Origin: Planctomycetota bacterium
GTDB taxonomy: Bacteria > Planctomycetota > Phycisphaerae > Sedimentisphaerales > Anaerohalosphaeraceae
Assembly: GCA_016873215.1 (NCBI GenBank)
Contig: VGXU01000002.1
Span: forward strand, 46,574-110,573
Direction: 5' to 3'
Length of the DNA stretch: 64,000 bases
Under the pieces are notes generated by a model. That model was not told the DNA's origin, searched no databases, and was given only the letters and a program-made list of their open reading frames with translations. The position numbers were made by a program, and so were the translations under genes. Shown here piece after piece: positions 9,340 through 18,122 of this stretch (its first letter is position 1; every line of letters begins with the position of its first letter).

Positions 9340-9545
9340 CATTCCGGCGAAGGGCCTGCCCCGACGAAAGCACGGGGCTGGAATCCGCCCTTAGGGATAG
9401 CTGTCTCACTTTCCAGCGATTGGCGGGGAATCGTGGAAATCGTCTTCTCGGACCCCGAAGGGGTCAAATATAATAGCCGGGGGTGGCAACCTCCGGAAAG
9501 GATGAACGCTTTTCTTCTTTTAGACCCGAAGGGGCGACACAATTT
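9340..9545. repeat. cluster of palindromic intergenic repeats before pdxA
   Basis: 9340-9390 is a variant of the GTCATTCCGG...GGAATCC family. 9451-9545 is the CCCCGAAGGGG / ATAATAGCCGGG family, which ends in CCCGAAGGGGCGACAC. Both recur elsewhere (13520-13620, 32034-32085). Pyrimidine-rich sequence (TTTTACCCTTTTCC) then leads up to the pdxA start. An open frame runs through this from 9433, but the pieces are repeat and it is not counted as part of pdxA. Confidence 0.7.
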
Positions 9546-9651
9546 TAAGCCTTTCAATAAAGTATCCCTTTTGCCTTTTTCCTTGTATTTTTACCCTTTT
9601 CCTTTTACCCTTTTCCTTGCGAAAATGATTTTTCCGCAACTACGAACTATA

Positions 9652-10716
9652 ATGACTGACACCAACAACACATTTGAGCCGGTCATCGGCATCACCATGG
9701 GAGACCCCGGCGGCATCGGCCCCGAAGTCGTCGTCAAGGCCCTCGCCGACCCGCTGCTGCGCCGCCAGGCAAAGTATATTATCTTCGGTCTCGACGAACA
9801 GCTTGAATACGCCGCCGACCTGGCCGAAATGGAACCGTACTGGCTGCGCTGGCCCCACGAAAAAATCGGACGCGACCTGCCGCGACAGGTTGTGGTCGCC
9901 GACTATGACGAATACGCCGTTCCCGCCGGGCTGCATCAGCCGTGCCTGACCGGCGGACAGGCCTCGCTGCAATTCTGCATCGACGCCATCGACGCCGCCA
10001 GAGCCGGCATCCTCGATGCCGTCGTCACCGCCCCCATCAGCAAAGAAAGCTGGCATCTGGTCGGCGCCGCATGGCCCGGCCACACCGAACTCATCGCCGA
10101 CCGCTGCCGCTGCCCGCGCAAAGTGATGATGTTCGTCGCCGGCCCGCTCAAAATGGCCCTGGCCACCATTCACGAAGCCCTGTTTGAAGTGCGTCACAAA
10201 TTCACCATCGGACGTGTCTTTGAGCCGATTGATTTGCTTAACGATGCGCTGAAAACATACTTCGGCGTCGCGCACCCCAAAATCGCCGTCTGCGGTCTCA
10301 ACCCCCACGCCGGAGAGTCTGGCCAATTCGGAGACGAAGAACTGCGCATCATCAGCCCCGCCATTTTGCTGGCGCAGGAAGCGGGCATCGACTGCTGCGG
10401 CCCGTTTCCCGCCGATACATTATTTCTAAAAGCTGCGCAGGCACAAAGTCCATGGGATGGCGTCGTCGCAATGTATCACGACCAGGGCCTCATTCCCGTT
10501 AAACTCCTGGCCTTCGACAAAGCCGTCAACGTCACTATCGGAATCCCCATCATCCGCACCTCGCCCGCGCACGGCACCGCTTTCGACATCGCCGGCAAAG
10601 GCATGGCCAACGAAAACAGTATGAAAGAAGCCATCCGCGTCGCCATCCAGATGATACGGACAAAAAAACAAAACCTGTTGAAAGGTCAAAACAGTGCAGA
10701 CCAAACAGGACATTGA
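9652..10716 (+). CDS. pdxA: 4-hydroxythreonine-4-phosphate dehydrogenase
   Basis: 354 aa; NAD-dependent oxidation of 4-phosphohydroxy-L-threonine in pyridoxal phosphate synthesis. Family blocks: GITMGDPGGIGPEV near the N-terminus, APISKESW, GHTELIADR (metal His), NPHAGESGQFG, and MYHDQGLIPVK plus RTSPAHGTAFDIAGKG near the C-terminus. The start at 9652 is taken because the family begins a few residues before GITMGDPGG. ATG 9625 and the longer frame from 9433 only add repeat-derived residues. The 3' end overlaps rsmA by 23 bases, so the two are translationally linked. Confidence 0.95.
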   Translation: MTDTNNTFEPVIGITMGDPGGIGPEVVVKALADPLLRRQAKYIIFGLDEQLEYAADLAEMEPYWLRWPHEKIGRDLPRQVVVADYDEYAVPAGLHQPCLTGGQASLQFCIDAIDAARAGILDAVVTAPISKESWHLVGAAWPGHTELIADRCRCPRKVMMFVAGPLKMALATIHEALFEVRHKFTIGRVFEPIDLLNDALKTYFGVAHPKIAVCGLNPHAGESGQFGDEELRIISPAILLAQEAGIDCCGPFPADTLFLKAAQAQSPWDGVVAMYHDQGLIPVKLLAFDKAVNVTIGIPIIRTSPAHGTAFDIAGKGMANENSMKEAIRVAIQMIRTKKQNLLKGQNSADQTGH

Positions 10717-11581
10717 AAGGTTTCTCGCCGGTGTCGGCGCCGCTCCCAACCGCAGGCTGGGACAGAACTTCCTCATCGACCTCAACCTCCTGCAATTGCT
10801 GGTCAATGAAGCGCATATCCGCCATCAGGACGTCGTTTTTGAAGTCGGCACAGGCACCGGCTCAATGACCGAGGAATTGACCCAGCGGGCCGGACGGGTC
10901 ATCACCGTCGAATACGACAGAGCTTTGGCAAAAGCCGCCGGCACACAACTCAAAAAATTTCCCAACGTCACGCTGTTTCACATGGATGTCCTTGAAAACA
11001 AAAACGCCATCCACGCCGAAATACTGGATGCCCTACGCAAGGCACGCGAGGAATTAGGCGGACGGCTGCTGCTGGTGGCCAATCTGCCCTATAACGTCGG
11101 CTCGTCGGTTATGGCCAATTTAATCACCGGCCCCGTCACTGCCGACGCCATGTGTGTCACCGTCCAGAAAGAAGTCGCCTTGCGTATGGCCGCGGTACCC
11201 AATAGCGACGATTACGGCACACTCAGCATCCTGATGGCCGCTACCGGCGCGGCGCATGTTTTCCGCAAACTCCCGCCGTCCGTCTTCTGGCCGCGACCGC
11301 AGGTGGATTCGGCCATGGTCGGCTTCACACGTGACCCGCAGAAAGTCGCGCAGATTCACGATATGGAAATCTTCCGCGAAGTGATTACGTTGTTTATGTG
11401 CCATCGCCGCAAAATGCTCAAGGCCTGCGTCAAATTCGCCGACGGCCAACTGGCCCATGTCCACGGCTGGGCGGAAATTTTTACCGAGGCCTTCGTCGAG
11501 CCGCACCACAGGCCCGAAGAACTCTCCGCCGCAGACTACATCAACATCGCAAACCTCTGCCGTCAGCAAATACAAAAATAA
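10694..11581 (+). CDS. rsmA: 16S rRNA (adenine1518/1519-N6)-dimethyltransferase
   Basis: 295 aa, starting with GTG inside the end of pdxA. It dimethylates two adjacent adenosines in the 3' hairpin of 16S rRNA during 30S assembly. Visible: RRLGQNFLID, the SAM-binding FEVGTGTGSMTEEL, the acidic VITVEYDRA, the catalytic NLPYNVGS (motif IV) and the C-terminal RNA-binding part with PPSVFWPRPQVDSA. pdxA-rsmA adjacency is common in bacteria, which supports both calls. Confidence 0.95.
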   Translation: MQTKQDIERFLAGVGAAPNRRLGQNFLIDLNLLQLLVNEAHIRHQDVVFEVGTGTGSMTEELTQRAGRVITVEYDRALAKAAGTQLKKFPNVTLFHMDVLENKNAIHAEILDALRKAREELGGRLLLVANLPYNVGSSVMANLITGPVTADAMCVTVQKEVALRMAAVPNSDDYGTLSILMAATGAAHVFRKLPPSVFWPRPQVDSAMVGFTRDPQKVAQIHDMEIFREVITLFMCHRRKMLKACVKFADGQLAHVHGWAEIFTEAFVEPHHRPEELSAADYINIANLCRQQIQK

Positions 11582-11696
11582 CGCCGCCCAATGGAGGGTG
11601 TAATAGAAACAGGAGCCGAGCGTCCGAAACCGCCGAATGGAGGTTACGATAATCACATAATCTTGTAGCGTGGGCGCTTGGCATGCCAATTTTCTA

Positions 11697-11795
11697 TTTT
11701 TCAGCCCGTCAGGGCGGTATAATGTAGCCACGGGCGTTAGCCCGTGGTTAAAGAATCAATAAACATTATTCGAGCCTCCGCAGGAGGCGGTATAA
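11697..11795. repeat. GCCCGTCAGGGC / GCCACGGGCGTTAGCCCGTGG repeat
   Basis: Three small palindromes in a fixed order: GCCCGTCAGGGC, then CCACGGGCG..GCCCGTGG, then CCTCCGCAGGAGG. The same order is found at 16197-16290 and 27637-27735, so this is a composite repeat of about 95 bp. The gap from 11582 to 11807 has no gene. Confidence 0.75.
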
Positions 11796-11807
11796 ACAAG
11801 CGAAGGT

Positions 11808-13409
11808 ATGGATTCGACAATTTCAACAGTTCAAAATTGTCTAAAGACGGTCTCTTTTCCGCCGGGCGCCAAAATCCTCGTCGCCGTCTCCGGCGGCGCC
11901 GATTCCGTCGCCATGCTCCACATCCTCCACCGGGACTTAAATGGGGACGACACGCCCACAGCAGCGGCAAGCGCAAGCGAGCCGATTTCCCAATCAAAAA
12001 GCGAAAAGCGAAAAGCGAAAATTCTCTGCGCCCACATCAACCACCAGCTCCGCGATAAAGAATCCGATAAAGACGAAACCTTTACCGCCGAACTCTGCAA
12101 AAAATTGAACATCCCTTTTTTCGCCGAACGCATCGACGTCAAAGCGTATGCGGCACAAAAAAAACTCTCCATCGAAACCGCCGCCCGGCAATTACGCATC
12201 GACGCCCTCGTTCACATCGCCCGCCGCACCGGATGTCAAGTCATCGCCACTGCCCACCACAAAGACGACCAGGCCGAGACCATCCTTTTCCGCCTGCTGC
12301 GCGGCACAGCTTTTGCCGGCCTTGCCGCTATCCGCCCCGTAATCGAACGCGACGGCCTCCAATGGATTCGTCCAATGCTACATCTCCGCCGCACGGATAT
12401 CGAATCCTACTGCCGACAAAACAACCTCTCCTGGCGCCAAGACGCCAGCAATCTCCAAACCCATTTCCGCCGCAACTGGATTCGCCATCGCCTCCTCCCT
12501 CTGATGCAGCAGGGCGGCGAAAATGATTTGACCGAAAAACTCGCCGCCCTCGCCCAATCCGCCTTATCATTCCAGCGATACGTCGAATCCGCCGCCGTCA
12601 AAATTTTTCAACCATCAAGCATCAATCATCAATCGTCAATTTTTCTCTCCGCTGCTGCCATTAAACAATCCGGCCCATTCGTCGCCGGCGAAATCCTCCG
12701 CGCTGTATTAAATCATCTTCACTGCGGTCTCCGCGATATCTCCTTGTCACATTATCAGCGATTTTTCCGCCTCCTCGACAAAAACCGAGCCGTCCTCGAA
12801 CTCCCCGGCGGCTGCGTCATCCGCAAAAAAAACAACACCCTCGCTTTTGAAGCGGTGTCAAATGGCAGTAGGGTGTGCAGCTTTGCTGCACACGCAGATT
12901 CTCAATCGTCAATTCAACTCCCCGCCGAAGGCACAACGCAATTCGCCAATTGGCGCATCCAAACCCGCCTTATCCAAATCACACAAAACGATCTCAATGC
13001 CTTTCAAAAATTGTGGAAAACCGAATGTAGCACAGCCGCCCTCGGCTGTGACTCTCTATCTCCCGCAGCAGCGGCAAGCGCGCCGATTTCCCAATTTCCA
13101 ATTTCCAATCTCCAATCTCCAATTTTCTTCCAGTGGTTTGACCTCGCACAAATTCAGGCTCCCATTATTGTTCGCTGCCGACACAAAGACGATTCCTTCA
13201 TCCCCTTCGGCCGAAAAACGCCCAAAAAAATATCCCGTTTTTTGACCGATTCGCAGATCGACCCCAAACAAAGAGAATCCTGTTTCGTAATAGAAGATAA
13301 AACCGGCATCCTCTGGCTTGCTCCCGTAAGACGCGCCGCCCGCGCCGCCGTCAGAACCGACACTATCGACGTTCTGGAAATTTCATTAATGCCTAAAGAT
13401 CGTGTATAA
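11808..13409 (+). CDS. tilS: tRNA(Ile)-lysidine synthase carrying repeat-derived inserts
   Basis: 533 aa, longer than the usual 320-460. It attaches lysine to C34 of the tRNA that reads AUA. N-terminal PP-loop VAVSGGADSVAML, then CAHINHQLR, ATAHHKDDQAETILFRLLRG and IRPML; the C-terminal domain has RCRHKDDSFIPFGRKTPKKISRFL. Extra length comes from four stretches of intergenic-type repeat read in frame: 11951-12023 (SASEPISQ then Lys/Arg-rich), 12612-12645, 12863-12916 (with a GTGTGCAG..CTGCACAC palindrome) and 13025-13131 (the CACAGCCGCCCTCGGCTGTG palindrome, then SAPISQ). All lie between conserved blocks, so activity is probably kept. Confidence 0.9.
   Translation: MDSTISTVQNCLKTVSFPPGAKILVAVSGGADSVAMLHILHRDLNGDDTPTAAASASEPISQSKSEKRKAKILCAHINHQLRDKESDKDETFTAELCKKLNIPFFAERIDVKAYAAQKKLSIETAARQLRIDALVHIARRTGCQVIATAHHKDDQAETILFRLLRGTAFAGLAAIRPVIERDGLQWIRPMLHLRRTDIESYCRQNNLSWRQDASNLQTHFRRNWIRHRLLPLMQQGGENDLTEKLAALAQSALSFQRYVESAAVKIFQPSSINHQSSIFLSAAAIKQSGPFVAGEILRAVLNHLHCGLRDISLSHYQRFFRLLDKNRAVLELPGGCVIRKKNNTLAFEAVSNGSRVCSFAAHADSQSSIQLPAEGTTQFANWRIQTRLIQITQNDLNAFQKLWKTECSTAALGCDSLSPAAAASAPISQFPISNLQSPIFFQWFDLAQIQAPIIVRCRHKDDSFIPFGRKTPKKISRFLTDSQIDPKQRESCFVIEDKTGILWLAPVRRAARAAVRTDTIDVLEISLMPKDRV
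11951..12023 (+). repeat. in-frame repeat insert a in tilS
   Basis: Contains CAGCAGCGGCAAGCG and GAGCCGATTTCCCAA, also found in insert d of the same gene (13073-13093) and, for the second word, in the PQQ gene (21805-21819). It then runs into a GCGAAAA tandem repeat. It separates the PP-loop helix from the CAHINHQLR strand. Confidence 0.7.
12612..12645 (+). repeat. in-frame repeat insert b in tilS
   Basis: Made of the ATCAATCATCAATCGTCAAT word that is common in gaps of this window (for example 23048-23058, 43747-43765). It encodes Ser, Ile, Asn, His and Gln between two tilS segments. Confidence 0.6.
12863..12916 (+). repeat. in-frame repeat insert c in tilS
   Basis: Has a GGTGTGCAGCTTTGCTGCACAC palindrome (described by its arms GTGTGCAG and CTGCACAC) followed by CAATCGTCAATTC. 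Located in the linker before the C-terminal domain. Confidence 0.6.
13025..13131 (+). repeat. in-frame repeat insert d in tilS
   Basis: Starts with the TGTAGCACAGCCG..CGGCTGTG palindrome, which is intergenic at 13430, 15329, 22947 and 23020. It continues with CAGCAGCGGCAAGCG, GCGCCGATTTCCCAA and a CAATTTCCAATC tandem. It encodes about 35 residues absent from normal TilS and lies just before the conserved C-terminal block. Confidence 0.75.
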
Positions 13410-13429
13410 AGTTCGTGGAATTTTAAAAT

Positions 13430-13620
13430 GCAGCACAGCCGCCCTCGGCTGTGTCTCTGTCATTCCCGAGAAGGCGGGAATCCAGTGCTGACAGGATGGG
13501 CCTTAGCCCACCGATTCCTCAGTCCCGGAGGGACGATATAAAATAGCCGGGGGCGTAAGCCCTTGGAAAAAAAGAATTGTCTTGTTTCTCAAGCCCCGAA
13601 GGGGCGACACGGCATATATA
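13430..13620. repeat. cluster of palindromic intergenic repeats before the CoA-disulfide reductase
   Basis: In order: the GCACAGCCG..CGGCTGTG palindrome (13430-13453), CATTCCCG..CGGGAATCC (13461-13483), and the CCCGGAGGGACGATATAAAATAG type with CCCCGAAGGGGCGACAC at its end (13523-13610). The gap of 237 bp between tilS and the next gene is nearly all repeat. Confidence 0.7.
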
Positions 13621-13646
13621 GATAACCATCAAATAAAGGATAATAA

Positions 13647-15299
13647 ATGAACAATAAACCCAAAATCGTCATCATCGGCGGTGTCGCCGGCGGGGCCTCC
13701 GCAGCCGCACGCGCACGCCGACTCAGCGAATCCGCCGAAATCATTCTTCTCGAACGCGGCCCCCATATCTCCTTCGCAAACTGCGGCCTGCCGTACCATA
13801 TCGGCGGCGTCATCAAAGAACGACAAAAGCTCCTCGTTCAGACCCCCGAGGCGATGAAAAAACGATTCAACATCGACGTCCGCGTCAACACCGAAGCCGT
13901 CAAAATCGACCTCGCCCAAAAACACGTCGTCATAAAAAACCGCGCCGATAATCGTGAATATACGGAAACGTATGATTACCTCATCCTCAGTCCCGGCGCC
14001 GAACCCATTCGCCCGCCGCTTCCCGGCGCCGACGGCCCAAACGTCTTCACACTCCGCAATATGGCCGATATGGATGCCATCATCCAATTCATCCAAACCA
14101 TTAAGCCGCGGCGAGCCGTTGTTGTTGGCGGCGGCTACATCGGCCTCGAAATGGCCGAAAATCTCATCCATCGCGGCATCCCCGTCACCCTCGTCGAACT
14201 CGAAAAACAGGTGATGTCGCCCGCTGACCCCGAAATGGCGTTTCCCCTCCATCAGGAATTAAAACTGGCTGGCGTTGACCTGCGCCTCGGTGTCAGCGTC
14301 ACGGCGATTCACGGCGGCGGCAATGCGTTGTCCGTCCAGCTCAGCAGCGGCGACCAAATCGCCTGCGGGCTGGCAATTCTGTCCGTCGGTGTTCGCCCAG
14401 ATTCAAAACTCGCCAAAGATGCCGGCCTCAATGTCGGCCCGCGCGGTGCCATTGCCGTTAACAACTTTATGCAGACCTCCGACCCGGCCGTCTATGCTGT
14501 CGGCGATACCGTCGAAGTCGAAGATTTCATCGGTGGATTCAAAACACAAATTCCCCTCGCCGGCCCCGCAAACCGACAGGGACGCATCGCCGCCTCACAC
14601 ATCCTCGGCCAAAAACTCCAATATAAAAAAACACAGGGTACCGCCGTCTGCAAAGTATTCAATCAGACTATCGCCATGACGGGCCTCAACGAAAAAACAC
14701 TCGTCCGGCAAAATATCCCCTATGAAAAAATCTATGTCCATCCCGCCGACCACGCATACTATTACCCCGGCGCATCACCCATCAGCCTGAAATTATTATT
14801 CGACCCTAAATCCGGCAAAATCCTCGGTGCCCAGGCCGTCGGCTCCGCGGGCGTGGATAAACGCATCGATGTTTTAGCCGTCGCCATTCGCGCCGGCATG
14901 ACCGTCTATGATTTGGAAGATTTGGAATTGTGCTACGCGCCGCCGTATGGCTCCGCCAAAGACCCTGTCAATTACGCCGGCTTCGTCGCCGCTAACGTCC
15001 TTCGCGGCGACGTCAAACTCTGCCACGCCGCCGAAACAATCAATCTCAAAGAAAATCAACTCCTCCTCGATGTCCGCACGGCAGGGGAGGTCCAGGCTGG
15101 AACCATTCCCGGCGCAATCAGCATCCCCATCGATGAATTGCGAAATCGCGTCGGCGAACTGCCAAAACACAAAGAAATCCTCGCCTTCTGCCAGGTCGGT
15201 CTGCGCGGCTATCTCGCCTGCCGAATCCTGTCCCAAAACGGCTTCAACTGCCGCAATCTCTCCGGCGGATACAAAACCTGGACCGCCGTCGTGTCATGA
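13647..15299 (+). CDS. CoA-disulfide reductase/NADH oxidase-like flavoprotein fused to rhodanese
   Basis: 550 aa. The N-terminal 440 residues are a pyridine nucleotide-disulfide oxidoreductase: FAD site IIGGVAGGASAAARARRL, redox Cys in FANCGLPYHIGG (about residue 45), NAD site VVVGGGYIGLEMAENL and the second FAD motif VYAVGD. The C-terminal 90 residues are a rhodanese domain with a Cys in LAFCQVGLRGYLA. Such fusions reduce CoA disulfide or persulfide and relay sulfane sulfur; they occur often in anaerobes. It starts after AAAGGATAATAA, stands alone, and is followed by msrA on the other strand, also a thiol-redox gene. Confidence 0.9.
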   Translation: MNNKPKIVIIGGVAGGASAAARARRLSESAEIILLERGPHISFANCGLPYHIGGVIKERQKLLVQTPEAMKKRFNIDVRVNTEAVKIDLAQKHVVIKNRADNREYTETYDYLILSPGAEPIRPPLPGADGPNVFTLRNMADMDAIIQFIQTIKPRRAVVVGGGYIGLEMAENLIHRGIPVTLVELEKQVMSPADPEMAFPLHQELKLAGVDLRLGVSVTAIHGGGNALSVQLSSGDQIACGLAILSVGVRPDSKLAKDAGLNVGPRGAIAVNNFMQTSDPAVYAVGDTVEVEDFIGGFKTQIPLAGPANRQGRIAASHILGQKLQYKKTQGTAVCKVFNQTIAMTGLNEKTLVRQNIPYEKIYVHPADHAYYYPGASPISLKLLFDPKSGKILGAQAVGSAGVDKRIDVLAVAIRAGMTVYDLEDLELCYAPPYGSAKDPVNYAGFVAANVLRGDVKLCHAAETINLKENQLLLDVRTAGEVQAGTIPGAISIPIDELRNRVGELPKHKEILAFCQVGLRGYLACRILSQNGFNCRNLSGGYKTWTAVVS

Positions 15300-15328
15300 A
15301 AATAGTTTGCCGCAGGCGAACCGATGGC

Positions 15329-15452
15329 TTGTAGCGCTGCCGCCCCCGGCTGTGTCTCTTTCTCAAATCTCAAATATTCTCCCCCTTTGTGTTTCTCTGT
15401 GAATCTCTGTGGCAAAATATTATCTTGCGTAATCTGTGAAATCTGTGGTTCC
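15329..15452. repeat. repeats between the convergent reductase and msrA genes
   Basis: Holds the TGTAGCGCTGCCG..CGGCTGTG palindrome (15329-15356) and the GTAATCTGTGAAATCTGTGG family (15427-15450), preceded by a related TCTGTGAATCTCTGTGGC. Similar stretches are at 1725, 19640, 23610, 25622, 27750 and 29891. Confidence 0.6.
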
Positions 15453-15465
15453 AATCGTCAATTCC

Positions 15466-16089
15466 CTACGGCTCAAACTTCGGAATCCGATGACACGACA
15501 CCGCCGCCCGCTCGGGGTTCTTGTCAAAATACTTCTGATGATACTCCTCTGCCTTCCAGAATGTCTTGGCCGGCACAACCTGCGTCACAATCGGCCGTTT
15601 AAAGGCTTTCTTTTTGGTTAAATCTGCAATCACGTCTTTGGCAATCTGCATCTGGTTGGGGTCGGCATAAAATATTGCCGACCGGTACTGTGTTCCCACG
15701 TCCGGCCCCTGACGGTCGCGCGTCGTAGGGTCGTGAATCTTAAAAAAGTATTCGACCAGCTTGCGATACGAAACCGCATTCGGATCAAACTCGATATGTA
15801 CCACCTCAGCGTGCATCGTATCGCCCTCGCACACGCGCTTATACGACGGCTCATTTACCTTGCCCCCCATAAACCCCACTTCCGTCTTTATCACGCCCGG
15901 CACATGCTCATAGGCATACTGAGTCCCCCAGAAGCATCCGCCCGCGAATGTCGCAAACGCCGTTTTCTTGACAGGTTCCATCTGTTTCATCTCCGCTCTG
16001 GCCGCCGTTGGAGTATTTGCCGCGGTTGCGATATCGCCCGCCAACATAAAAACCGCGCTCATAAACCACATTGTCAGTAATGCCGGCAT
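15466..16089 (-). CDS. msrA: peptide-methionine (S)-S-oxide reductase, exported
   Basis: 207 aa from ATG 16089 (AGAGGTGG upstream). It reduces the S-epimer of methionine sulfoxide in proteins. The N-terminal 26 residues are a signal peptide, so it probably works in the periplasm. Catalytic motif GGCFWGTQ near residue 53; further family blocks are TEVGFMGG, HAEVVHIEFDP, HDPTTRDRQGPDVGTQYRSAIF and the end AEEYHQKYF. The usual resolving-Cys tail is short, with one Cys in AVSCHRIP. It converges with the CoA-disulfide reductase gene. Confidence 0.93.
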   Translation of the reverse strand: MPALLTMWFMSAVFMLAGDIATAANTPTAARAEMKQMEPVKKTAFATFAGGCFWGTQYAYEHVPGVIKTEVGFMGGKVNEPSYKRVCEGDTMHAEVVHIEFDPNAVSYRKLVEYFFKIHDPTTRDRQGPDVGTQYRSAIFYADPNQMQIAKDVIADLTKKKAFKRPIVTQVVPAKTFWKAEEYHQKYFDKNPERAAVSCHRIPKFEP

Positions 16090-16167
16090 ATCCACCTCTT
16101 TTCATCCTAATTATATAGCTTCTACGCCTCCCCGTCTCGTTTTGTTTTGGACGAAAAAAAAAGCCTC

Positions 16168-16292
16168 GTAGGGTAGGTAGTTTCCACCCATCTTTTTAGC
16201 CCGTCAGGGCGACATAATGTAGCCACGGGCGTCAGCCCGTGGTCAAAGAATCAATAAATGTATTCCCCGCCCCCGCAGGGGGCGACATAAAA
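16168..16292. repeat. composite palindromic repeat downstream of the terminase fragment
   Basis: TAGGGTAGGTAGTTTCCACCC, then GCCCGTCAGGGCGAC, CCACGGGCG..GCCCGTGG and CCCCGCAGGGGGCG, the same order as at 11697 and 27637. The rest of the 16090-16389 gap has only T/C-rich sequence. Confidence 0.7.
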
Positions 16293-16389
16293 CCGCCGCC
16301 ACCCGCCACTCTTCTCCCTTCATTCTTGAGTTCTTAAGTTCCTGGGTTCTTGTGTTCTTTTTTCTATCAACTATTCACTTTCTTGTCAT

Positions 16390-16587
16390 TTAATACCGTC
16401 CCACTGTTTCCTCACGCCGCCCATAATTCACAAAAAAATACCGCAGCGCGTCAATCGGGTGGTCATACACTCCATCCTTGTCCGGCGTCTCACCCCCGCA
16501 CGGCGGATAATGATAACACCGCATCGCCTCAATCCGCCGCTGGCACTTCGGACTGATCACCAGCCGGCTCTTCCCGCCCCCGGCCGT
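16390..16587 (-). pseudogene. duplicated 3' end of the large terminase gene
   Basis: Reading on the minus strand from 16587, about 65 codons match the C-terminus of the large terminase at 19673-21220 with about 60 identical residues by eye (for example KSRLVISPKCQR and DHPIDALRYFFVNYGR) and an intact TAA stop. There is no start codon; the similarity breaks off where the sulfatase stop region begins. It is a left-over copy of the nuclease-domain end, separated from the complete gene by the sulfatase/oxidoreductase pair. Confidence 0.85.
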
Positions 16588-16594
16588 GATTCTT

Positions 16595-18097
16595 TCAATC
16601 GGCTTTCACAGTCCCCGAAAAGAACACCGCGTCAGACGGCATCGGGTCGTTCATTTCTTTCATTGCCTTCTTCATCGCATCATTCATTTCAATTAAAATA
16701 TCGGAATACTTCGGGTCTTCCGCAAGATTGCGGATTTCCCAGGGGTCATTCCGCATATCGAAAAGCTGCACTTTGCGCGCCTGCGGATAACGAATCAGTT
16801 TCCATGTTTCAGTCCTGATCATCCGCTGTTTGTCCTCAAGCGCCGCATAAATGGTTTCATGCAGTTTTTTCTTTTGGCCGGTCATCAGCGGCACAAAGCT
16901 GGGAAACTCCACGCTGGAAGGAATATCGACTCCGGCCAATTCGCACGTCGTCGCAAACAGGCTCGGCAGATAAACCATCGCATCAATCCGTCGGCCTTTG
17001 GGAATACCCGGGCCGGACAGAATCAGCGGCACACGAATGGAATGTTCATACATGCTCTGTTTGCCCAGCAGTCCATGCTGGCCGATCGCAAGGCCGTTGT
17101 CGGAAGCGAAGACAATAATCGTATTCTCCGCTTTGCCGGATTTGTTCAGCGCATCGATAATCCGTCCAATCTGACTGTCCAGGTGGGTAATAATCCCGAA
17201 ATACTCCTGAAGATGGACGTGTATCGCTTCCGGCGTACGCGGATAGGGCGCCAGAAGTTCGTCGCGGGTCTTGAAATCAAACAAATCGAAAGGATGTTTC
17301 GGTACAAAATTTTTCCAGTTCGGCATTTTATCGGGCGGATATTTGTCCACATATTCCTTCGGCGATTGACGCGGATCATGCGGAGCATTAAAGGCGACAT
17401 GCATAAAGAAAGGCTTGTCGTTTTTCGAGGCATGGTTCTCAAGATAATCAATCGCCGCGTCCGCCCAGCGCACACTGCTGTGAACAATCTTGCCGTCCAC
17501 ATTCATCCATTGCCCCTGCCATTCGGGGTCGTACGGCGTCCAGCGGTTGCCCGGCGCGGGGCGGTGATAAGCCTGTCCCTTGGAATCGGTGGAAATCAGC
17601 ATCCCGCCGTCCATCATCGGCCCGATGGTCTGAAATCCCTTAGTCAGGGCCTCTTTATTGATATGCCATTTGCCGGTAACAAAAGTATCATATCCTGCGC
17701 TGCCCAGCGTCTCGCTCCACAGGGGATACAATCTCTTGTTTTTGTCCAGACAGTTGCCGCCGTTTCCGCAATCCCAAAGATGCCGTCCGGTGACCACGGT
17801 TGCCCGGCTGGCGACACAAATCGCCCCATGAAAACCGCCCTGAATAAAACAATGACTGAATACAGTGCCGCCGGCGGCCAGCTTGTCCAGATTGGGTGTC
17901 TCGACATCCAGTTCCTTCATAATATGAATCGCCCGAAAAGTCTGGTCGTCGGAAAATAAAAACAGAATATTGGGCTTCCTTTTGGTTTTATCCGCTCCAA
18001 AAGTCGTTTTCGTCAGAGAAGAGGCAGTGCCCGAAGAGCCCGATAACAGCATCACAACACCTGCCCCGGCAGAACGTAAAAATGTTCGGCGATTCAT
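16595..18097 (-). CDS. formylglycine-dependent sulfatase, Tat-exported
   Basis: 500 aa from ATG 18097. A twin-arginine leader (NRRTFLRSAGAG) is followed by the arylsulfatase-family core: NILFLFSDDQ (metal Asp pair), the modification motif CVASRATVVTGR (Cys to formylglycine; CxASR instead of the commoner CxPSR), GKWHIN, HVAFNAPHDPR, FASDNGLAIGQHGLLGKQ and the C-terminal KLIRYP. It most resembles iduronate/choline-sulfatase-like members that remove sulfate esters from polysaccharides. It is 25 bases downstream of the Gfo/Idh gene, a pairing typical of sulfated-glycan use. The FGE enzyme it needs is not in the window. Confidence 0.92.
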   Translation of the reverse strand: MNRRTFLRSAGAGVVMLLSGSSGTASSLTKTTFGADKTKRKPNILFLFSDDQTFRAIHIMKELDVETPNLDKLAAGGTVFSHCFIQGGFHGAICVASRATVVTGRHLWDCGNGGNCLDKNKRLYPLWSETLGSAGYDTFVTGKWHINKEALTKGFQTIGPMMDGGMLISTDSKGQAYHRPAPGNRWTPYDPEWQGQWMNVDGKIVHSSVRWADAAIDYLENHASKNDKPFFMHVAFNAPHDPRQSPKEYVDKYPPDKMPNWKNFVPKHPFDLFDFKTRDELLAPYPRTPEAIHVHLQEYFGIITHLDSQIGRIIDALNKSGKAENTIIVFASDNGLAIGQHGLLGKQSMYEHSIRVPLILSGPGIPKGRRIDAMVYLPSLFATTCELAGVDIPSSVEFPSFVPLMTGQKKKLHETIYAALEDKQRMIRTETWKLIRYPQARKVQLFDMRNDPWEIRNLAEDPKYSDILIEMNDAMKKAMKEMNDPMPSDAVFFSGTVKAD

Positions 18098-18122
18098 ATT
18101 TAATCCTTTCACTTTTCCCGGT

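Noticed and set aside
9433..9651. N-terminal extension of pdxA
   Set aside because: The extra residues are translated repeat and pyrimidine tract; the family starts at 9652.
16390..16587. Insertion sequence at the sulfatase cassette
   Set aside because: No transposase, no terminal inverted repeats at the cassette edges; only the terminase duplication is seen.
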